Shown: positions 27,828 through 36,916 of the stretch, piece by piece
Numbering within the stretch: the stretch's first letter is position 1
How the letters are laid out: every line of letters starts with the position of its first letter
Origin: an uncultured Pirellula sp.
GTDB lineage: Bacteria; Planctomycetota; Planctomycetia; Pirellulales; Pirellulaceae
Assembly: GCA_903858115.1 (NCBI GenBank)
Contig: CAIOHR010000154.1
Span: forward strand, 1 to 43,363
Reading direction: 5' to 3'
Length of the DNA: 43,363 nt
Made by a program: the position numbers and the translations under genes
The notes under the pieces: model-generated
What the model saw: only the letters and a program-made list of their open reading frames with translations
What the model was told of the DNA's origin: nothing
Database searches by the model: none

Positions 27828-30026
27828 ATGTCCACACTACTTCCCATCATCGATTCTACAGTTCCAACTATGGCGGACAAATCATCCTGTGATGCGGGCG
27901 AAGGGAAGAACGGCAGCATTGTGTCCAGGTATCTGGACAATTTGGGGGATCCGCGAGGGGAAAGACAACCACACGGCCCGCTCGCTCGGCATCCGCTCCC
28001 AATGTCGATGGAAGAAGCTAAATCGCGTGGCTGGGATGAGCTCGACGTCGTTTTCGTGACTGGGGACGCCTATATCGATCACCCGAGTTTTGCGATGTCG
28101 ATCCTCGGTCGAGTGCTGGAAGCAGCCGGATACCGGGTTGGAATCATCAGTCAACCCGATTGGCAATCCTGCGATCCATGGAAACGTTTCGGCCGTCCTC
28201 GCCTGTTTTTTGGGATCAGCGCCGGAAACATGGACAGCATGATCAACCACTACACCGCGAACAAGAAAGTACGCAACGACGATGCCTATTCACCTGGCGG
28301 TCGCATCGGACTTCGACCGGATCGCGCCACGCTCGCTTATTGCCAACGCGCTCGCGAAGCGTTCAAGGGGGTTCCTGTCATTGCAGGTGGCGTAGAAGCA
28401 TCGCTGCGTCGATTCGGTCACTACGACTACTGGAGTGACAAGGTCCGCAAGAGTATTTTGCTCGATAGCAAAGCGGACTTGGTCGCGTTCGGCATGGGGG
28501 AAAACTCGATTGTAGAAATGGCCCGCCGATTGGAAGCGGGCGAACCAGTAAAGAACTTGCGCGACATGCGCGGAGTCGCATTCGCTCTCGGTGCTTCCGA
28601 ACCTGTTCCTGAAGACGCAATCGAGCTTCCATCGTATGAGTCGATCGTTGCTGACAAAATCGAGTTCTCGAAAGCAACACGCATCATCCACAATGAAACG
28701 AACCCTTTGAATGCTCGCAAGCTGATGCAACGGCATGGCACACAAATCATCGTGGCCAATCCACCGCAGTTGCCCATCAGCCAAGAAGCGATGGATCGAA
28801 TCTACGGCCTGCCTTACACGCGAAAACCACATCCCGATTACGAGGAACCTATCCCCGCCTTTAACATGATCAAGAACTCTGTCACGATCATGCGCGGATG
28901 TTTCGGTGGTTGTACCTTCTGTTCCATCACGGCCCATCAAGGTCGTATCATTCAGTCTCGCTCCAAAGAGTCTGTCTTGAATGAGATCAAGAACATGGCT
29001 GAAGACAAAGACTTTAAAGGAATCGTGAGTGACATCGGCGGCCCCACGGCCAACATGTATCACATGCGTTGTACGAAACCTGAGGTCGAGGCGAAGTGTC
29101 GTCGCCAATCGTGTGTGCATCCCAAGATTTGTAAACTGCTCGGAGTCGATCATCAACCTGTGATAGAACTGATGCGTGAAGCTCGCGAATTGCCTGGCAT
29201 TAAAAAAGTGCTCGTAGCGAGCGGTATTCGAATGGATTTGGCTCGCCAATCTCCGGAATACATTGAGGAGCTAACGCAGCACCACGTGGGTGGGCATTTG
29301 AAGGTTGCACCAGAGCACGTCGATCCCGACGTGCTTTTCAAGATGCGGAAACCTGCCAACGATGATTTTGAATTCTTTACCGAGAAGTTCAAAGAAGCGT
29401 CGGAGGATGCAGGCAAGAAGCAATATCTGATACCTTATTTTATTGCATCCCACCCAGGCAGCTCCATCGAGTCGATGATCGAGCTTGCATTGTTTCTAAA
29501 ACGCAACGGATACAAACCCGATCAGGTGCAAGACTTTATCCCGGCTCCGCTCGACGTTGCCACGAGTATGTATTACACAGGCCTAGATCCATTCTCGTTG
29601 AAACCCGTCTTTATTGCGAAAGCACTGCGTGACCGCAAATCACAGCGTGCCCTGATGCAATTCTTTAAGCCTGAAAACTATTTCGAGGTTCGCGATGCTT
29701 TGCGATCTGCCAATCGCAGTGAATTGATTGGGGACGGCTGCGATTGCTTGATACCTTCCAAGCCACCAAGAGAAGCGATCGAACGCCGTCGCGAAGACGC
29801 GAACAAACGTTTCCGTGGAGAATACGTTCACACGATTCCTAACGAAGGAAAGAACCCATCGGGTGATGCGTCGACCAGTTCATCCTATAACGAGAGTGAG
29901 TTAGGAACGAGTTCCGCATCTAACCCATCGAGCCAACGGAAGGGACCGCGCAAACAACAACGCGATCCTTCCAAAGCAGGTGGAAAAAAACCCGGCACGG
30001 GCTACCGTCCCGGCAGACGCGTCTAA
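27828..30026 (+). CDS. ygiQ: YgiQ-type radical SAM protein
   Basis: This is a 732-residue radical SAM protein of the YgiQ family. The FeS cluster motif is CFGGCTFCSI (Cys-x3-Cys-x2-Cys) near residue 362. Conserved family blocks around it include VFVTGDAYIDHPSF near the start, VIAGGVEASLRRFGHYDYWSD, HQGRIIQSRS, SDIGGPTANMY, KVAPEHVD and YFIASHPG. The last 75 residues (after about 655) are low-complexity, rich in Ser, Lys and Arg, and probably disordered. The family is widespread but its reaction is not established. No ribosome site precedes the ATG at 27828, and a start at the next Met codons is possible. Confidence 0.92.
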   Translation: MSTLLPIIDSTVPTMADKSSCDAGEGKNGSIVSRYLDNLGDPRGERQPHGPLARHPLPMSMEEAKSRGWDELDVVFVTGDAYIDHPSFAMSILGRVLEAAGYRVGIISQPDWQSCDPWKRFGRPRLFFGISAGNMDSMINHYTANKKVRNDDAYSPGGRIGLRPDRATLAYCQRAREAFKGVPVIAGGVEASLRRFGHYDYWSDKVRKSILLDSKADLVAFGMGENSIVEMARRLEAGEPVKNLRDMRGVAFALGASEPVPEDAIELPSYESIVADKIEFSKATRIIHNETNPLNARKLMQRHGTQIIVANPPQLPISQEAMDRIYGLPYTRKPHPDYEEPIPAFNMIKNSVTIMRGCFGGCTFCSITAHQGRIIQSRSKESVLNEIKNMAEDKDFKGIVSDIGGPTANMYHMRCTKPEVEAKCRRQSCVHPKICKLLGVDHQPVIELMREARELPGIKKVLVASGIRMDLARQSPEYIEELTQHHVGGHLKVAPEHVDPDVLFKMRKPANDDFEFFTEKFKEASEDAGKKQYLIPYFIASHPGSSIESMIELALFLKRNGYKPDQVQDFIPAPLDVATSMYYTGLDPFSLKPVFIAKALRDRKSQRALMQFFKPENYFEVRDALRSANRSELIGDGCDCLIPSKPPREAIERRREDANKRFRGEYVHTIPNEGKNPSGDASTSSSYNESELGTSSASNPSSQRKGPRKQQRDPSKAGGKKPGTGYRPGRRV

Positions 30027-30044
30027 AACCGTTTGCGGAGTACA

Positions 30045-30107
30045 CCGTCCATCTAGAAGTCTACGGTCCTTGAAGCGGGCGAGGCGTTGGATTTTCGCTT
30101 TGCTCAT
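30045..30107 (-). pseudogene. Truncated start of a lost gene
   Basis: An ATG at 30107 overlaps the stop of the HabA-like gene as ATGA and has GGAGG 7 nt upstream, an arrangement typical of a coupled operon. It reads MSKAKIQRLARFKDRRL and then soon runs towards the end of the ygiQ-like gene on the other strand, where an uncorrected frame stops only at 29901. I read it as the first 15-20 codons of a gene whose remainder was lost when this foreign segment was trimmed. The original product cannot be named. Confidence 0.5.
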
Positions 30108-30541
30108 GGTGCTGCCTCCGATTCCGTCGCTGCGCGGTGTTTGACGATGCCTATGATGAGTAGCGTCACCGAGAGGATCAGGCCCAGTGCCGCCGGCAGA
30201 TGACAGAGTTTCACCACGGCTTCCTGCCAGGCCGCAGCCCCTTCTGCTCCCGCTTGCTTGGCCGCGATCGGGAGCATCTGATTGGCACCCCACCATGCAT
30301 TGGCTGCCTCGGACAAGGCCATGAACCACGTCAGCCACGCCGACACCACCATCACTCGAACCGAATTGGGGCCGGCGCGGTGGGGCACCTTCAGCACGAC
30401 GACCGCCAGCATCACAAACAACATGCCGTTTGTGACAAACTGGATATGTGCCCCGAGGGCGAGCCGGGGATACGGCGTCAAGGGCGGGGCAAAGCCAAAG
30501 ATCAGCCCGGCAAGAATGAGTGCCAGGCCGTGCAGTAGCAT
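30104..30541 (-). CDS. HabA-like four-helix membrane protein
   Basis: This is a 145-residue integral membrane protein resembling (hydroxyamino)benzene mutase HabA/HabB and the related styrene-oxide isomerase. The ATG at 30541 has GGAGGT 6 nt upstream and is preferred over the ATG at 30568. Four membrane helices are visible, and the family landmarks line up: LLHGLALILAGLIFGF at the start, PRLALGAHIQFVTNGMLFVM, WLTWFMALSEAANAWWGAN, LPIAA and WQEAVV. HabA rearranges hydroxylaminobenzene to aminophenol. The substrate here is unknown. The coding DNA is clearly more GC-rich than its surroundings, and it lies between two gene fragments, so it was probably acquired by transfer. Confidence 0.65.
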   Translation of the reverse strand: MLLHGLALILAGLIFGFAPPLTPYPRLALGAHIQFVTNGMLFVMLAVVVLKVPHRAGPNSVRVMVVSAWLTWFMALSEAANAWWGANQMLPIAAKQAGAEGAAAWQEAVVKLCHLPAALGLILSVTLLIIGIVKHRAATESEAAP

Positions 30542-30580
30542 CTGTTTACCTCCGGTTTGAGTGGTCATGATGCTTTTGGG

Positions 30581-30709
30581 TTAAAGTTCTCCGGTGAACG
30601 CTCGGTGTAGCAGCGACTTCTTAAGCGCCTCCAGCTCGGCCAGATTCCGCTCGTCGAGGCCCTCAAACAACTCGTCCAGCAACCCGAGGAATCTCACAAA
30701 CGAGCACAT
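30581..30709 (-). pseudogene. C-terminal remnant of type I restriction specificity subunit HsdS
   Basis: The last 40 or so codons of an HsdS gene remain. On the minus strand they read FLGLLDELFEGLDERN, then LAELEALKKSLLHRAFTGEL and a stop at 30581-30583. The L-x-x-L-E-A-L-K-K-S-x-L-x-x-AF-x-GEL ending is the hallmark of the last coiled coil of type I S subunits. Nothing of the target-recognition domains, of hsdM or of hsdR remains nearby. The ATG at 30709 that opens this frame is only fortuitous. GC content matches the HabA-like gene, so both came in together. Confidence 0.75.
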
Positions 30710-30950
30710 CGTTCAAATGAGCGCGTGGCATTCATGGGCTGGGGCAAGTTGCGTTGATGCGATCGCACGTCTCATCTCTCAAGAGTATCGTCGAAAATTT
30801 CTGGCGTTAGTAGACTCAATTTGGATACCAAACGCAAGAAAAAATCGGAATGCGAGTCGATCGGGAAGCCGGGTTTTGTGGGGTTTCAAAATACAAAATC
30901 CGCCGAGGGAATTCCCCGGCGGGTGGAGATCAGCCGAATCGGTGATGAGC
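30710..30950. terminator. Intergenic stretch with terminator of the 30951 gene
   Basis: No gene is seen here. On the minus strand a strong stem, formed by 30900-30910 and 30911-30923 around AATT with one mismatch (CCGCCGAGGG with CCCCGGCGG), is followed by ATTTTGTATTTTG (30899 downward). It ends about 28 bp past the stop of the gene at 30951 and is a good intrinsic terminator for it. Confidence 0.75.
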
Positions 30951-32144
30951 TTAGCGCATCGTTGCCATGAAGGGATGGTTGTTACCATCGAATCTTTGGA
31001 GTGGCGATCCGGATCGCTCGAAAATCTGACGATCCGATGCCCCTCCGATCTTCGCGACGATGCGTAGAGTATCCATATTCCAGTTGTCTCCAAACAATCC
31101 GCCGCCGAAGGTGGTTTGTAGGTCGATGCTAGCGATTTCTTCCAACTGGATCGGAGTTCGTAACTTGAGCGGCACGGTCTCCGTATAGTTGCCAATCCAT
31201 CGGCCTCCTTTGTTGACGTTTGTATAGGTCTCACGGGTTCCATTCTTCATGGTTACATGGACATTGAGATTGTCGTTTCCACCTCGCAGATCGTCTCCGC
31301 CGGTACGAATCTCTAGTAACAGTTCATGAACCTTTCCGTCATTCGGATAGCTGGACGCCGAGAGTCTGAAGGGGGCGACAGGCGAGTACTTGCGATCGAC
31401 AAAGTACGTCATCCATTCGCAAGCTGGATCTTCTACGTAGCGGTAGCTTTTCTTGGCCAAGTTGGGAACCAGTGTCATTTTCCTCCCAGGGAAGTTAGGG
31501 TCGTAAATGAAGATCTTGACATCGGCTTGGTGTTCTCCCAGGTCTCCTTTGTAACGACCCAATTCGTATCCAATCGCGACGACCTGATGGTGGGGGCCGG
31601 CACCGCCGTTACCACCTTTGAAAAGTCCGAGCGGGCAAGGCTTGCCTTGGTCGATCATGTTACATAGCTCCTCGAGTCGTCCACCTCCACTTTTTTGTAG
31701 GCCCCAACGAAAGAACTCGTCAGTCCGCAAACCTAATAGGTTGACGAATAGTTCTGTCCATTTGTCCAGGTTGGTTGTGGTCGAGGTTTGTTGCCGATCG
31801 TAGATCCGATCGAATAGGGGTGTCCTGACAGCGGGACGAAACGTTTGCTTGGGTGCTTCCTGGTTGGCAAAGTAGTAATCCAATGCCGAGTAGGACATGC
31901 CGCCGCACAATCCTCCGAATCTCATGTCCTGCAGGAACAACTCGGTTTCAAAAGTATTGGCAAAAGCAAACCCATGCTTTTTGGGGTCGAAGGATGTGAT
32001 TTTCCGACCTGCGATTTTATCTCCCACGTCTGTCAGCGGGCGAACGCTGGTTCGAGCCTGTTCTGAGATTTGTGCATGTGCTGCGGGTGCAAGCAGTAGG
32101 GTGCTACAAAATATAATGATCCAAGTCCAAAAAGTCGTTTTCAT
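30951..32144 (-). CDS. Exported protein with papain-like fold signature and C-terminal PLAT-like domain
   Basis: This is a 397-residue exported protein. Residues 1-24 form a signal peptide ending AAHAQ. Residues 75-235 carry three blocks in the order of a papain-like or C39-like fold: GGLCGGMSYSALDYY with a Cys at the start of a helix, PHHQVVAIGYE with the His, and IFIYDPNFPG with the Asp/Asn. This order (Cys, His, Asp/Asn) suggests a cysteine peptidase or an inactive relative, which is inference. Residues 285-385 form a beta-rich domain (LLLEIRTGGDDLRGGNDNLN, TTFGGGLFGDNWNMDTLRI) with PLAT/LH2-like character. Similar pairs exist in actinobacterial proteins. It is monocistronic with its own terminator. 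Confidence 0.65.
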   Translation of the reverse strand: MKTTFWTWIIIFCSTLLLAPAAHAQISEQARTSVRPLTDVGDKIAGRKITSFDPKKHGFAFANTFETELFLQDMRFGGLCGGMSYSALDYYFANQEAPKQTFRPAVRTPLFDRIYDRQQTSTTTNLDKWTELFVNLLGLRTDEFFRWGLQKSGGGRLEELCNMIDQGKPCPLGLFKGGNGGAGPHHQVVAIGYELGRYKGDLGEHQADVKIFIYDPNFPGRKMTLVPNLAKKSYRYVEDPACEWMTYFVDRKYSPVAPFRLSASSYPNDGKVHELLLEIRTGGDDLRGGNDNLNVHVTMKNGTRETYTNVNKGGRWIGNYTETVPLKLRTPIQLEEIASIDLQTTFGGGLFGDNWNMDTLRIVAKIGGASDRQIFERSGSPLQRFDGNNHPFMATMR

Positions 32145-32270
32145 GATCCGTTCCTGTGCGAAAGTGAAGTGGAGCCGACAGTGGCGTCACAAGACATATC
32201 GCAGTCCTGATCAAAAACGCACAAAATGAAGTCGTTTTTTAGCAGTCGATGCTTCCTGCTCAGTCAGCCA

Positions 32271-35200
32271 TCAGGGAGGAATCGGATTCTCGTTAAACAC
32301 GGCATGGCCTACCGTCCTACGAAAGCTATTCCAGTCCTCGATCGGTAGATCGGTCTCAGGATCGGGAGGTTCAAACTCTAGCTTTTGGGCTGCTAGAAAA
32401 ATTCGTTTGGCTTCTTCGCGATTTCCCAATTGCGCCGAGAGTTGTGCCTTCAGAAATTGGATCACGAGGTGATTCCGTTGATCCTCTGGTGAATATCTAC
32501 TCAGAATTGAGAAAGCCTTTTCGAATTCGTTTAATTGTGTCAGGATCATTGCATGGACAATCTGAGCGCGTTCGCTGTTCGTTTTAAGTAGGGCCCGGCG
32601 GATGGTGGCCAAGGCGTCGATCGGGTCTTGGAACTCTGGCGGTAACGTCACAAGCCTCCAGGCCAAGTCTGTTAGTAACTCGGCATTCTCTGGCAAATCC
32701 AGGATTGCCGAGCGCAATTCCGCTAATCCGTCCGCCCACCGTCTTTCCGTGAATGCTAGCTGGATACGTTGCCGTACGTACTCCTCGACGAGCGGTCCCA
32801 ATTCCGGTCCTCCATGAACCTTCAAGCGAGAACCGTAGGAAATGGGTTCCTTTGGTTTGATGTCACTCGTCAGGCGAAGAGGTGCTAGTTGAAGACTCTT
32901 CAACTGCTCATCGATTTGCTTTAGATTCCATTGTTTGATGAAACAGTCATGCCCGATATTGATCCCAAAGAGAGAAGTATTGTCAGAAGAGAATGCTAGA
33001 GAGAAGTAGTGGTGCTGATCAGGATCGGTCAGTACTGCTATCGTGGAGCCTTGTTGAAGATCCTGTATCTTCAAAATTCCGTTCCCCGATGTGTGCACGA
33101 ACCATCTCGAGTCTGGCGAGAATGCGAAACCAAATCCGGTATCCGACGCATCGGGGGAGTTTAAATGCCGGGCTTTCCACGAGTCAACTTCCCATAACGC
33201 TCCACCGCCGGCCGATGTGAAAAGAAATTTACCGTCAGGGCTGAAGCGGACGACACATTTGCTTTCTACCTTTAACCTCTTTTCCTCACGGCCAGTAGCC
33301 AAATCCCAGATGACGACTCCATCGGCTATATTCCAGGATCCGGTTGCGACCCGACCTTGGTTCAGATCAAACGCGGCGGACCGTGTGTCGGCTTGAGTCC
33401 CGAGTAACTGCAGCGGTCTGGCTTCTGTGAAATCATGTAAGTGGACCTGTCGACCATCGCTACAAAGTCCCCATCTCAGATCGGAACTCACCTCCACGAC
33501 GTTGTATCCATCGGGTAATCGGAGGCGTTTGGGATTGGTAAGTCCCTCAGGTCCCAGCATCCAATGCTCGACATGGTCGCGTTTGAAAACAGCGAGTTCA
33601 CCGTCCTGAAGCGAGGAGACCCCGCTGTGGGTCAGTGCCCCGATCGGTAAACATCCAGCTGGTTTTCCTCGAATAGCGTCATAGATTTCAGCCCCCTGTT
33701 CGCTGTTGACAAACAACCATCGGCCACAGCTCGAAAGAACGCAGTGGGAGCGCTGGCCCGTGTTGTGTTGCGCAGGTTCGAGAGTCCGTGTGACGACTTG
33801 ATTTTCGAGTTGCCACGCATCGAGCGAACCATGGATCGGGTTACTCAGAGTCAGAGGCCTTCCAGACTCATCTCGACCAAACGCGATTCCCACGTTGTTA
33901 GGTAGCTGAATCAACGATGCTTGAGTTTCGAACGCGTAGATTTCTCGTGTCCCGCCCCACAACGTTGCTTTGATTAGGAATTGCCCAGTCGAATCGAAAT
34001 GCAAATTATGAAAAGAACCGTTGACCCTAAAGGTCTTTGCGGCCAATCGTGTGGGTAAGTGCCAGACGTTGATGATACGATCCGAGTACAGTCCAGCGGC
34101 CAGATAGTCTCCGTTCGGATGCCACGCTAACGTATTGCCGATTTGGGATAAAGTCGGACCTGGTAATTCCAGCACAGCGAATTCCGGACGGAGTGTGGTG
34201 ACAATCAATCGTTCGTCGCTGACGACGGCTAGACGATTTCCGTCATCGGAAAAGACCATCGGCATGGTGGGGATAGGAATGGTCTCTAGGCGCTCGGTCC
34301 GGTTTTGTTCGATATCGTGAATCAATATGCTACGACTGTCATGTCCTGCAACCAAATGCGAATCGGGTGAAAAGACTGGCCATTGCAGTTCCTGACCTAG
34401 CAGGCGTCGCGACGCAGAGTCTGTTAGCTTCTGGAGAGTGCATGAACTTCCGCTGACAATCATGTGACTTCCATCAGGACTGATAACAACCGAATCGGCC
34501 TCTCCTGCGGGCAATCGATGAAGCAAAACCTTCTTGGGGGCGTCAACGATGTTGATGGATCCATCCGTTTGTCGCATAGCGAATCGTTGCAGCTTCGAGT
34601 CGGCAGATAGGAAATCCTGATTCCCACTCGCTGATTCCGCGATTTCTACTTGCTCAACATCGGTTAGCGGGAGGGCTGCAATTGCGGTATTGCGAAGTTT
34701 GAATACGCGTTCCGGTGTTGCACCGATGACGGGGAGCATCTGGATCGCACTCCGTACATTTTCCAAAGAACGATAGCGTTGCCCGATGCTCTTCGTGGAC
34801 TGGATCGCTTGCGCCTCGGACAGAATGTTTTCCCAGAGTTGCTCTCTCAAGGCTTCCAAAGCACTCGTCTCTTGACGTTTCGAGGCAGCGGTTTCCTCCA
34901 GCATCTCTTGCAGCGACCATCTGCTCCACAAGCTCACTACCAGCAGCACGAATAAGGTGAGAAACACGGCGAGCAACGATGAAGCTATCGCAACGTTCCT
35001 TCTCGCCCAATGCAGCAGTCGCGTGAATTTGCCAACGCGCCGTGCATCGATCGGACGTCCCTCCAGATAGTTCCCGAGGTCGACCGCTAGCGCTGCCATC
35101 GACGAATAGCGTTCACTCGGATCCTTACGCAAGCATTTCTCGCAAATGGTTCGTAGATCCGATGGTAGTTTCGAGGAAAGCGATGGCGGTTCCTGTTCCA

Positions 35201-36323
35201 GTACGCATTGAACCGTTTCCCAGGGAGTGTCGCGTTGAAATGGAGGTTTCCCTGAAAGCATCTCATAAAGAATCGAACCCAACGAATAAACATCTGCGCC
35301 GGGCCCGATGGTATCACCTCGCGCTTGCTCAGGAGACATGTAACATGGCGTTCCTAGAACATCACCTTTGACGGTCAATGCCGCGTGATCTACCTCCACG
35401 GGCTGTAATGATTTTGCCAATCCGAAGTCGGTGATCTTTGGTTCGTAATCCGAGAGTAAACTCGACTTCATCTCCGCACGATCGGGGCGTGTTGCTACTG
35501 CAATGCTGCCACCCTCCTCGCGAGAATCGTGCAGCCCTTCGTGACGAGGAGCCAACAAGACATTTCCGGGCTTCAAGTCGCGATGCACGATTCCTGCTTG
35601 ATGTGCAGCATGTACTGCCCATGCGATCTGGCGGATGAACAGTGCAGCGTCCCGAGGGGTTGTTTTATTTTGTCGGAGAAACTCCTCCAAGGTTCCTCCA
35701 GCGACATATTCCATCACGATGAAGGGTTGTCCCTCCACATCCCCAATATCATCGACCTGGACGATGTTGGGATGCCTCAGCGCGGCCGCCGCACGCGCTT
35801 CTGCCCGAAATCTCTGGCGGTGCTGCAGCGTGGATAACTCACCGCTGAGCAAGAGTTTGATCGCTACGAGCCTTCCTAGCTGAAGTTCCTTTGCTAATAA
35901 GACAACCCCCATCCCACCGCGACCGAGAGGACCGAGAACATCGAAGCCCGGTAGGGTGGGGAATCGAATCGTTTGGTCGTGGTTCCGACCTCTCGGTTTG
36001 CTATCCACTTGAGTGATTTTCGAGTTCTGATTTTTTTGGATCGACTCTTCGTTTTTCAACGACTCGTGCAATTCGATTTGCAGACGCAACTCATCCGCGC
36101 AGGCAGGGTAGGCGGCGAGGGTCTGTTCCCGTGCGTTCACATCGCCTCGATGCTCTCGCTCGAGGAACTCGGCAAACACGAGATCGATGAATAGCTCGTC
36201 CGTCGTACTCAATTGCATCCCTGCTGCGTACTGCTGAGCCGTCAAGGCTTCGCCGCGGGACAAGCGATAGCGGAATTCCCTTAGGTATCGAAGGGGATCG
36301 GGTGGGTTAGATGGGGTTTGCAT
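32271..36323 (-). CDS. Membrane Ser/Thr protein kinase with WD40-like and TPR-like extracellular part
   Basis: This is a 1350-residue eukaryotic-type kinase. A cytoplasmic N-terminal region (1-120) precedes the kinase domain (about 127-430): glycine loop GRGGMG (134-139), Lys156 in AIK, HRDLKPGN with Asp249, DFG at 299-301, and the APE-like MSPEQARGD. Between HRDLKPGN and DFG it has about 44 residues where 14-17 are usual, an insert of charged residues. A single membrane helix lies at 445-466. The outer part (about 560-1150) is a WD40-like propeller with DGK/DSR-type blades, ending in helical TPR-like repeats (about 1190-1330). It follows the sigma factor gene by 20 bp, the standard planctomycete pairing. 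Confidence 0.9.
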   Translation of the reverse strand: MQTPSNPPDPLRYLREFRYRLSRGEALTAQQYAAGMQLSTTDELFIDLVFAEFLEREHRGDVNAREQTLAAYPACADELRLQIELHESLKNEESIQKNQNSKITQVDSKPRGRNHDQTIRFPTLPGFDVLGPLGRGGMGVVLLAKELQLGRLVAIKLLLSGELSTLQHRQRFRAEARAAAALRHPNIVQVDDIGDVEGQPFIVMEYVAGGTLEEFLRQNKTTPRDAALFIRQIAWAVHAAHQAGIVHRDLKPGNVLLAPRHEGLHDSREEGGSIAVATRPDRAEMKSSLLSDYEPKITDFGLAKSLQPVEVDHAALTVKGDVLGTPCYMSPEQARGDTIGPGADVYSLGSILYEMLSGKPPFQRDTPWETVQCVLEQEPPSLSSKLPSDLRTICEKCLRKDPSERYSSMAALAVDLGNYLEGRPIDARRVGKFTRLLHWARRNVAIASSLLAVFLTLFVLLVVSLWSRWSLQEMLEETAASKRQETSALEALREQLWENILSEAQAIQSTKSIGQRYRSLENVRSAIQMLPVIGATPERVFKLRNTAIAALPLTDVEQVEIAESASGNQDFLSADSKLQRFAMRQTDGSINIVDAPKKVLLHRLPAGEADSVVISPDGSHMIVSGSSCTLQKLTDSASRRLLGQELQWPVFSPDSHLVAGHDSRSILIHDIEQNRTERLETIPIPTMPMVFSDDGNRLAVVSDERLIVTTLRPEFAVLELPGPTLSQIGNTLAWHPNGDYLAAGLYSDRIINVWHLPTRLAAKTFRVNGSFHNLHFDSTGQFLIKATLWGGTREIYAFETQASLIQLPNNVGIAFGRDESGRPLTLSNPIHGSLDAWQLENQVVTRTLEPAQHNTGQRSHCVLSSCGRWLFVNSEQGAEIYDAIRGKPAGCLPIGALTHSGVSSLQDGELAVFKRDHVEHWMLGPEGLTNPKRLRLPDGYNVVEVSSDLRWGLCSDGRQVHLHDFTEARPLQLLGTQADTRSAAFDLNQGRVATGSWNIADGVVIWDLATGREEKRLKVESKCVVRFSPDGKFLFTSAGGGALWEVDSWKARHLNSPDASDTGFGFAFSPDSRWFVHTSGNGILKIQDLQQGSTIAVLTDPDQHHYFSLAFSSDNTSLFGINIGHDCFIKQWNLKQIDEQLKSLQLAPLRLTSDIKPKEPISYGSRLKVHGGPELGPLVEEYVRQRIQLAFTERRWADGLAELRSAILDLPENAELLTDLAWRLVTLPPEFQDPIDALATIRRALLKTNSERAQIVHAMILTQLNEFEKAFSILSRYSPEDQRNHLVIQFLKAQLSAQLGNREEAKRIFLAAQKLEFEPPDPETDLPIEDWNSFRRTVGHAVFNENPIPP

Positions 36324-36343
36324 CGATGTAGCGATTCATGTAC

Positions 36344-36916
36344 TTATAAATCCAAGTCCCGAACAACTCTTTCCAAGGCTCGAGAGAATTGCATTCGCCT
36401 AGACTGCGCTGTTCCCCCAAGCCGCTCTGCGACTTCATCCCACGACAGACCGTCACGCCGAAGGGCTGCGACGGCAGACTCTTCCGGTGTCATACACTCC
36501 TGAGCTTGATCCAGTAACTCGCGAAGAGAGAGCACCTGACTCGGAGAAGCGTCCGAGGTCGGTACTGCCTGAAAGACCTGACTATCGACATCACTTCGAG
36601 AACCGTCCCGTTTGTCACTCAGCTGTTTTCTCGCACTATCAGCGATCTTGTTGCGAGTCATCGTAACCAATAGCCGCAACAGATCCTGCGGTTCCTTGAG
36701 TTCGAATTGACCATCGACAGCGCGAAGAAAAAAGCTCGCAAAGACCGACTGAGAGTAATCGACCGAATCGTAAAGTCGCGTCAATCGAGTATCCGACAAT
36801 CGCATACGGACCTGCCTGCGAACCAACGGTTCGTATTGACGAAGCAATTCTTCAGCGGCTTCTGGATCGCCCCGTCGTACTCGCTCGATGGTCGCCAAAA
36901 AACTTTGATCGCTCAT
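36344..36916 (-). CDS. ECF-like RNA polymerase sigma factor paired with the kinase
   Basis: This is a 190-residue sigma-70 family factor of the ECF type. Region 2 is LYDSVDYSQSVFASFF with preceding LVRRQVRMRL, and region 4 is the helix-turn-helix LSWDEVAERLGGTAQSRRMQ. The linker (about 100-130) is Ser/Asp-rich. No anti-sigma gene is present. Instead the kinase gene follows 20 bp on, as in planctomycete kinase-linked ECF groups, where phosphorylation is thought to replace anti-sigma control. This predicts that the kinase senses something outside the cell and activates the sigma factor, which is inference. Confidence 0.88.
   Translation of the reverse strand: MSDQSFLATIERVRRGDPEAAEELLRQYEPLVRRQVRMRLSDTRLTRLYDSVDYSQSVFASFFLRAVDGQFELKEPQDLLRLLVTMTRNKIADSARKQLSDKRDGSRSDVDSQVFQAVPTSDASPSQVLSLRELLDQAQECMTPEESAVAALRRDGLSWDEVAERLGGTAQSRRMQFSRALERVVRDLDL

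Noticed and set aside
28290..29249. Long minus-strand open frame (319 codons) opposite the ygiQ-like gene
   Set aside because: It lies wholly inside a gene with strong family motifs on the other strand, has no ribosome site and an unlikely His/Arg/Phe-rich composition.
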